From: an uncultured Clostridia bacterium
GTDB taxonomy: Bacteria > Bacillota > Clostridia > RUG12999
Length of the DNA stretch: 19,298 nt
Direction of reading: 5' to 3'
Assembly: GCA_949739095.1 (NCBI GenBank)
Contig: CATIYX010000213.1
Coordinates: 1 to 19,298, forward strand
Below are positions 14,682-19,298 of this stretch, one piece after another. Within the stretch, counting starts at the first letter, position 1. Every line of letters starts with the position of its first letter. The notes under the pieces are model-generated. The model saw only the letters and a program-made list of their open reading frames with translations. It was not told the DNA's origin and made no database searches. The translations under genes were made by a program, and so were the position numbers.

Positions 14682-16628
14682 ATGAAATCCATTCCATTAT
14701 TTTCACAGGAACTAAGCTGGCTTCGGTTCAATGAACGCGTGTTGGATCAATGTACCAAAACGCTGCCGCTGCTGGAAAAATGCAATTTTCTTGCCATTTC
14801 TGCCAGTAATCTGGATGAATTTTTTCGGTTAAAGGTCGGTAGACTCTATGAAGAAAAAGAAGAACGCGAAGAAATTTTACAACAAATAGCGGCGTTCGCA
14901 AAAGAGCAGGTCAGATGTCAATACAGCGTATATCAAAAATTGTGGGAAGAACTGACGAAGCAGCATATTGTGCTGGTATCTTATGAAAAGTTGCCACAAA
15001 AAGAAAGACGCTATTTGGCAGAATATTTTATGAAGCAGATTTATCCGTTGCTCACGCCCATAACATTAGGACCGTCTGACCCGTTTCCACTTATTGCAGG
15101 GCAGAATTTATATCTTGGCGCAATGCTGCACACAAAAGGGGAACCGCCATGTTTTATGACCATGCAGATTCCACCTGTGTTGGGGCGGCTGGTGGAATTG
15201 CATGGGGACTATGTCTTTTTAGAGGAAATCATCCGTCATCATTTGCCGCAGACTTTGGACGGACAAACAGCAACAGATGTTTTTTTCTATCGGGTAACAC
15301 GGCGGGCAGATGTTCCGATTTTGCCGGAACTGGAAACCGATTTGCCCTTTGAGGTGGAAAAATGCATTCGGACCAGAAGAATTGCTGCGCCCTTGCGGCT
15401 GGAGTTGTCACAGGATTGTCCTATACAAGCGCAGATATTATTGCAGGAGCAACTGGGATTAGATGAAACAGAAATTTACCATATTCCAGGTCCGTTAGAC
15501 CTGACATTTTTGTCAGCACTCTATGCCGCACACACGCAGCCACAACTCAAATATCCACTATTTTGTCCCGAAAAATATGAAACAGATGGTCTGTTGTTTG
15601 ACACACTACGAATGGAAGATGTCCTGTTGCACCATCCCTATCAATCGTTTGATACTGTAATTCAGTTTTTGCGTCAGGCAGCAGCCGACCCAAAAGTGCT
15701 GGCAATTAAACAGACGCTCTACCGTGTTAGTCACGCATCGCCCATTATTGACGCATTGGTCTATGCTGCCGGCTGCGGCAAACAGGTTACGGTACTACTG
15801 GAACTCAAAGCGCGGTTTGATGAGGAAAATAACCTCAATTGCGCCCGCCGTCTGGAAAAAGCAGGCGCGCATGTCATCTATGGGCGGGTGGATTTGAAAA
15901 CGCACTGTAAAATGCTGTTAGTGGTGCGGGAGGAAGCCGGAAAATTGCAGCAGTATGCACATCTGTCTACAGGAAATTATAATGAAAAAACAGCAAAGGG
16001 CTATACTGATATAGGATTGTTGACAGCGGACCCGCAGATATGCGGTGATTTATCGGTTTTATTTAATTGTCTGTCAGCACATTTGCCGCTTTCCAGACGC
16101 AGCAGCGTACATGTTTCACCGCTGGATTTGCGAGAGAAGCTGGAGCGGATGATAGTGCAGGAAACTGCCTTTGCCAAACAGGGAAAACCTGCCCGTATTA
16201 TGATGAAAATGAACGCACTGTGCGATGAAAAAATGGTGAGTGCGCTATACCGTGCGGCAGCGGCGGGCGTGAAAGTGACGCTGATTGTGCGCGGTATTTG
16301 TACACTGGTGCCACGGGAGCATATAGAGGTGGTCAGCGTTGTAGGACGTTTTTTGGAGCACAGCCGTATTTATGCGTTCCACGCCGGTGGAACGCCGCAA
16401 ATCTATCTGTCCAGCGCAGATTTAATGCCGCGCAATTTGGATAGGCGGATTGAACTGCTGTTTCCGGTCCGGCAGGAAAACCATATCGGGTATTTGCAAA
16501 CTTTATTGGAGCGGTATGCGGCGGATAATGTGAATAGTTATGTGCTGCAAAAGGACGGAAATTACCGACAACGGCAGACCGGTAAAAAGCTGATAGACGC
16601 GCAGGCGCTGAAAGGAATGATTCCATGA
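14682..16628 (+). CDS. ppk1: Polyphosphate kinase 1
   Basis: 648 residues. PPK1 reversibly transfers the gamma phosphate of ATP to inorganic polyphosphate. The N-terminal signature ELSWLRFNERVLDQ is present, then the head domain and two phospholipase-D-like C domains. Both key histidines are visible: H408 in DLKTHCKM (the autophosphorylated residue in Escherichia coli PPK is the matching one) and H560 in GRFLEHSRI. HLSTGNYNEKTAKGYTD and SSADLMPRNLDRRIE complete the pattern. It is slightly shorter than many relatives (about 690-710). The ATG at 14682 has GGAGG at 14667-14671, 10 nt away; the longer open frame to 14583 lacks PPK-like sequence. Its stop overlaps the exopolyphosphatase start by 4 nt. 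Confidence 0.96.
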   Translation: MKSIPLFSQELSWLRFNERVLDQCTKTLPLLEKCNFLAISASNLDEFFRLKVGRLYEEKEEREEILQQIAAFAKEQVRCQYSVYQKLWEELTKQHIVLVSYEKLPQKERRYLAEYFMKQIYPLLTPITLGPSDPFPLIAGQNLYLGAMLHTKGEPPCFMTMQIPPVLGRLVELHGDYVFLEEIIRHHLPQTLDGQTATDVFFYRVTRRADVPILPELETDLPFEVEKCIRTRRIAAPLRLELSQDCPIQAQILLQEQLGLDETEIYHIPGPLDLTFLSALYAAHTQPQLKYPLFCPEKYETDGLLFDTLRMEDVLLHHPYQSFDTVIQFLRQAAADPKVLAIKQTLYRVSHASPIIDALVYAAGCGKQVTVLLELKARFDEENNLNCARRLEKAGAHVIYGRVDLKTHCKMLLVVREEAGKLQQYAHLSTGNYNEKTAKGYTDIGLLTADPQICGDLSVLFNCLSAHLPLSRRSSVHVSPLDLREKLERMIVQETAFAKQGKPARIMMKMNALCDEKMVSALYRAAAAGVKVTLIVRGICTLVPREHIEVVSVVGRFLEHSRIYAFHAGGTPQIYLSSADLMPRNLDRRIELLFPVRQENHIGYLQTLLERYAADNVNSYVLQKDGNYRQRQTGKKLIDAQALKGMIP

Positions 16629-18115
16629 GGGAAAATGTCGCAGTGATTGATATTGGTTCCAACTCCATTCGTATGAGTATCATGCAGGTAGGGGAAGATT
16701 ATAGCTACCGTATGATTTGTCAAATGAAAGAGGCGCTGCGGCTCAGTGCGCAGTTGGATGAGGATGGCGTTTTGTCACCGGAAGCGGTTCAGCGGACGGT
16801 ACAGATTATGCAGGCGTTTCAGCGGCAAATCCGGTTGCATAACGTGAGACGGGTGCGTGCTGTGGCAACCGCTGCATTGCGGCGCGCGAAAAATCGTGTG
16901 GCAGTGGTGGAGGAAATCCAAAGGGAAACGGATATTCATGTGGAAATTATTTCCGGGGAAACAGAGGCATTCTATGACTATTTGGGTGTGGTGTACAGTG
17001 TTCCGCTGGAAGATTTTGTGCTGATAGATACCGGTGGTGGCAGTACAGAGATTGTTTTAGTAGAAAAACGAAAAATGACAGCTTGTATCAGCATTCCCTA
17101 TGGCGCTGTTGTGTTGGGAAAGATGTTTGGTGAAAATCACGCGGAAATGAAACGGTTTTTACGGCAGAAACTGCGGGAGCTGCCGTTTTTGCAACAGTGT
17201 AAAGGCTTGCCTGTTGTAGGATTGGGCGGGAGTATACGTGCGCTGGGTAAAGCACATTGTTTTCACCTCCGGCACCCACTAGTTAGTATCCATGAATATC
17301 CACTTAGTCGCAGTGAGGCGGAAGAAATATATCAACAGCTTTGTCAGCTGCCGCCTGCAAAACGGGAGCAGACTTATGCGGTTTCGGGAAGCCGCCGAGA
17401 CATTATTGCATCGGGACTTGCGCCGCTTATGGCATTGCTGGAGGAAACGGATGCACAGAATATTATCATCAGTGGCAATGGTGTACGCGAGGGTATCTTT
17501 TTTGAGTTGTGCATCCCATTTCAAGCGGACATGCATGTGCTTCGCAGCAGCGTGGAAAATAGTATACGACTTTATGGACTGGGGCAGGACTATGCGGAGT
17601 CACTCTATGATGAAGTCTGTATTTTAGCAAATCCGTATCCATCGCTTGCGCCCTATGGACATATTTTATATGCCGCTTGTATGCTTTCGGAGCTCGGCAA
17701 ACAGATTGATTATTATAACCATTCACGGCATACGTTTTTTGTGTTGACAGGACTTCCTATTTACGGATTGTCACCGGCGGAAAAAGTGATGTGTGCATGT
17801 GTCGCTGCAACGCTTGGTAAAAATGCGGCGCGGGGCGTTTATGCAAAATTTTATTCGTTGTTATCTAAAAAACAGGCGGAGGGAGCAAGACAGCTTTCTA
17901 CAGTGGTTCGGGTAGCGTCCACGTTTTTATTTTATGGATTTCATTGCCGTCGGTTGTCGTTTGACCAGAACAAGCAAAAGTTATATCTGACTGTGCAGGC
18001 ACAGCAGGAGGGAATTGTCCTACCGGATGCGGCGCGTATTAGCCTACAGAAATGTTGGCGTGAAGCGTTTGGCGTGAAATGTAAGATTCAAATTGAGAAT
18101 GACACTATGAAATAA
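16625..18115 (+). CDS. ppx: Ppx/GppA-family exopolyphosphatase
   Basis: 496 residues. The actin-like fold has its phosphate-binding loops: DIGSNSIR (9-16), ISGETEA (109-115, E114 a likely catalytic Glu), DTGGGSTE (135-142) and GLGGSIRALGKAH (199-211). The conserved GVREG segment is at 286-290. A C-terminal helical part (about 311-496) resembles the HD-type domain of long Ppx/GppA proteins, with ELGKQIDYYNHSRH where the family holds its His-rich motif. These enzymes remove terminal phosphate from polyphosphate; some also hydrolyse pppGpp, and sequence alone does not separate these. The ATG lies in an ATGA overlap with ppk1, so translation is coupled. The operon ends at the terminator just downstream. 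Confidence 0.93.
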   Translation: MRENVAVIDIGSNSIRMSIMQVGEDYSYRMICQMKEALRLSAQLDEDGVLSPEAVQRTVQIMQAFQRQIRLHNVRRVRAVATAALRRAKNRVAVVEEIQRETDIHVEIISGETEAFYDYLGVVYSVPLEDFVLIDTGGGSTEIVLVEKRKMTACISIPYGAVVLGKMFGENHAEMKRFLRQKLRELPFLQQCKGLPVVGLGGSIRALGKAHCFHLRHPLVSIHEYPLSRSEAEEIYQQLCQLPPAKREQTYAVSGSRRDIIASGLAPLMALLEETDAQNIIISGNGVREGIFFELCIPFQADMHVLRSSVENSIRLYGLGQDYAESLYDEVCILANPYPSLAPYGHILYAACMLSELGKQIDYYNHSRHTFFVLTGLPIYGLSPAEKVMCACVAATLGKNAARGVYAKFYSLLSKKQAEGARQLSTVVRVASTFLFYGFHCRRLSFDQNKQKLYLTVQAQQEGIVLPDAARISLQKCWREAFGVKCKIQIENDTMK

Positions 18116-18166
18116 AGATATCCGGACGCCATTGCTGATTCGGAAACAGTTTTATCTATTGCTTAT

Positions 18167-18193
18167 AACGCCGGTTTGTTCCGGCGTTTTTTT
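18167..18193 (+). terminator. Intrinsic terminator of the ppk1-ppx operon
   Basis: An 8-bp stem AACGCCGG (18167-18174) pairs with CCGGCGTT (18181-18188) around a 6-nt loop. A run of seven T follows from 18187 to 18193. It lies about 50 nt after the ppx stop. Confidence 0.93.
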
Positions 18194-18244
18194 GTATAGA
18201 AATGAAAAAATTGGAACGACTTCAAAAAAATTATTATATTACTA

Positions 18245-18273
18245 TTGCAATTTATTATTTAATGATATATAAT
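18245..18273 (+). promoter_or_regulatory. Promoter of the perR-rubrerythrin operon with overlapping AT-rich dyad
   Basis: TTGCAA (18245-18250), a 17-nt spacer and TATAAT (18268-18273) form a good sigma-A promoter. Transcription would start near 18280. An imperfect AT-rich inverted repeat, ATTAT...ATAAT at 18254-18273, overlaps the spacer and -10 and could be a PerR site. It matches the Bacillus PerR box (TTATAATNATTATAA) only partly, so the operator call is tentative while the promoter call is firm. Confidence 0.7.
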
Positions 18274-18298
18274 ATCAATAAGAATTAAATTACAGTTT

Positions 18299-18302
18299 GG
18301 AG
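18299..18302 (+). promoter_or_regulatory. Ribosome binding site (GGAG) fixing the perR start
   Basis: It sits 9 nt before the ATG at 18312. The frame opens earlier at a TTG (18297), but that codon overlaps the Shine-Dalgarno sequence itself and cannot be the start. Confidence 0.75.
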
Positions 18303-18311
18303 AAACGCAAA

Positions 18312-18698
18312 ATGTCAATTTCCAGAAATACCATCCAGCGCAGCCTGATATTACAGACAGTGCGGTCTTTGCACCATCATCCGACCGCAGAGGAGATTTA
18401 CCGGGAAACGGTTAAATATCATCCGAATATCAGTAAAGCGACAGTTTACCGAAATTTGAATCTGCTGGTACAGCAGGGAGAGATTTTAAAAGTGGAAGTG
18501 CCGGACGGCGCAGACCATTTTGATTTCAAATTGCAATACCACCATCATGCGTATTGCCACAAATGCGGTAGTATTTATGATATGGAAATGCCAGCACTGG
18601 AGGACATGATGGAACGGGCAAAAGGACCACAAGACTTTTTGCTGGAGGAGTGCAATATTCTGTTCAGAGGTGTTTGTTCAAAGTGTAGACAAAAATAA
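18312..18698 (+). CDS. perR: PerR-type Fur-family peroxide-sensing repressor
   Basis: 128 residues. A winged-helix DNA-binding domain (about 1-65, SKATVYRNLNLL recognition helix) is followed by a dimerisation domain. Two CxxC pairs, C82/C85 and C122/C125, form the structural zinc site. The five regulatory metal ligands of Bacillus subtilis PerR (H37, D85, H91, H93, D104) all have equivalents at identical relative spacing: H23, D71, H77, H79 and D90. Asp rather than Glu at the last position favours PerR over Fur. The N-terminus is about 14 residues shorter than the Bacillus protein. PerR is oxidised at a metal-binding His by peroxide and then leaves DNA. It lies 30 nt before rubrerythrin, a common PerR target in clostridia, and probably represses both genes. 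Confidence 0.88.
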   Translation: MSISRNTIQRSLILQTVRSLHHHPTAEEIYRETVKYHPNISKATVYRNLNLLVQQGEILKVEVPDGADHFDFKLQYHHHAYCHKCGSIYDMEMPALEDMMERAKGPQDFLLEECNILFRGVCSKCRQK

Positions 18699-18712
18699 TT
18701 CATAACGCATCA

Positions 18713-18720
18713 GAGGAGGT
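18713..18720 (+). promoter_or_regulatory. Strong ribosome binding site of rubrerythrin
   Basis: GAGGAGGT lies 8 nt before the ATG at 18729, an almost perfect match to the 16S rRNA end. It predicts much higher translation of rubrerythrin than of the regulator from the same message. Confidence 0.75.
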
Positions 18721-18728
18721 ACACAAAC

Positions 18729-19265
18729 ATGAAAGACTTAAAAGGCACCAAAACACTAGCGAATCTGGCGACAGCATTTGCAGGGGAATCCCAGGCGAGA
18801 AACAAATATACATATTTTGCTTCTAAAGCGAAAAAAGAAGGCTATGAACAGATTGCGCAGCTGTTTTTAGAAACGGCAAATAATGAAAAGGAACATGCAA
18901 AAATCTGGTTTAAGCTGATGGATGGAATCGGCGATACGGCGGCGAACCTGAAAGCTGCGGCGGAAGGCGAAAACTACGAATGGACCGATATGTATGCAAC
19001 GTTTGCAAAGGAAGCCAAAGAAGAAGGATTTGACAAAATCGCCTATTTATTTGAAGAGGTTGGCAAAATTGAAAAAGTACATGAAGAACGTTACCGCAAG
19101 CTGCTGGCAAATGTGGAGGGCGGACTGGTATTCTCTAAGGATGGCGACATGATTTGGGAATGTGCAAATTGTGGTCATATCCATATCGGGAAAGCAGCGC
19201 CGGAGGTATGTCCAGTCTGCGCACATCCTAAGGCATATTTCAAATTGCGTGCAGAAAATTATTAA
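18729..19265 (+). CDS. rbr: Rubrerythrin
   Basis: 178 residues. Rubrerythrin reduces hydrogen peroxide to water in the cytoplasm of anaerobes with electrons from NADH-dependent rubredoxin reductases. The ferritin-like four-helix part holds diiron ligands E20, E53, H56, E95, E98 and E115, with H118 nearby. The C-terminal rubredoxin-like domain has C145/C148 and C161/C164 for its single iron. Length and domain order are standard, and no key residue is missing. It is the second gene after perR with a 30-nt gap and no terminator between. A hairpin downstream is cut off by the window end. Confidence 0.97.
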   Translation: MKDLKGTKTLANLATAFAGESQARNKYTYFASKAKKEGYEQIAQLFLETANNEKEHAKIWFKLMDGIGDTAANLKAAAEGENYEWTDMYATFAKEAKEEGFDKIAYLFEEVGKIEKVHEERYRKLLANVEGGLVFSKDGDMIWECANCGHIHIGKAAPEVCPVCAHPKAYFKLRAENY

Positions 19266-19283
19266 TAGAATCAAAAAACGGCG

Positions 19284-19298
19284 GCAAAATGGTTTTGC
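19284..19298 (+). terminator. Probable terminator after rubrerythrin, cut by the window end
   Basis: GCAAAA (19284-19289) pairs with TTTTGC (19293-19298) around TGG, directly at the window edge. The preceding CGGC suggests that the stem continues beyond the last base. The T-tract, if any, is outside the window. Confidence 0.5.

Overview
The window looks like the chromosome of an anaerobic, Gram-positive Clostridia-type bacterium. The signs are three proteins with S-layer homology (SLH) domains, sigma-A-like promoters, strong GGAGG ribosome binding sites, a YtrA-type regulator with its ABC exporter, and a PerR/rubrerythrin pair for peroxide defence. A plant- or mucus-polysaccharide degrader of the gut is a reasonable guess (Monoglobus-like bacteria carry many SLH polysaccharide lyases), but the genus cannot be fixed from the sequence alone.

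Region 1 (1-12600, + strand) is a carbohydrate locus. It starts inside a very large modular surface protein: atrophied bacterial Ig-like repeats, a Pro-Thr linker, a lectin-like region, a discoidin-type domain and three C-terminal SLH domains. Next come a 902-residue SLH protein with an unrecognised beta-rich body and a 1285-residue secreted heparinase II/III-like polysaccharide lyase with a DNRLRE/CBM96-like module and three C-terminal SLH domains. These are followed by a GH29 alpha-L-fucosidase and an SGNH esterase, both without signal peptides. The layout suggests that the SLH proteins capture and cut a fucosylated, acylated, uronate-containing polymer at the wall and that fucose and acyl groups are removed from the imported fragments inside the cell. 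No sugar transporter or sugar-specific regulator lies in the window. Two long hairpins without U-tracts separate members of the series, and the esterase has its own consensus promoter.

Region 2 (12600-14580, mostly - strand) is a ytrA-type GntR regulator, an ABC ATPase and an ABC-2 permease, joined by two 4-nt ATGA overlaps. A near-consensus promoter overlaps a 12-bp-arm palindrome that is the likely autoregulatory operator. The operon converges on the esterase gene and shares a bidirectional terminator with it.

Region 3 (14580-18200, + strand) holds ppk1 (polyphosphate kinase) and a Ppx/GppA-type exopolyphosphatase. They overlap by 4 nt and end at a classic intrinsic terminator, so the enzymes that make and break polyphosphate appear to share one transcript.

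Region 4 (18200-19298, + strand) is a PerR-type Fur-family sensor with all five regulatory metal ligands, followed 30 nt later by rubrerythrin. The window ends inside what looks like the terminator of this operon.
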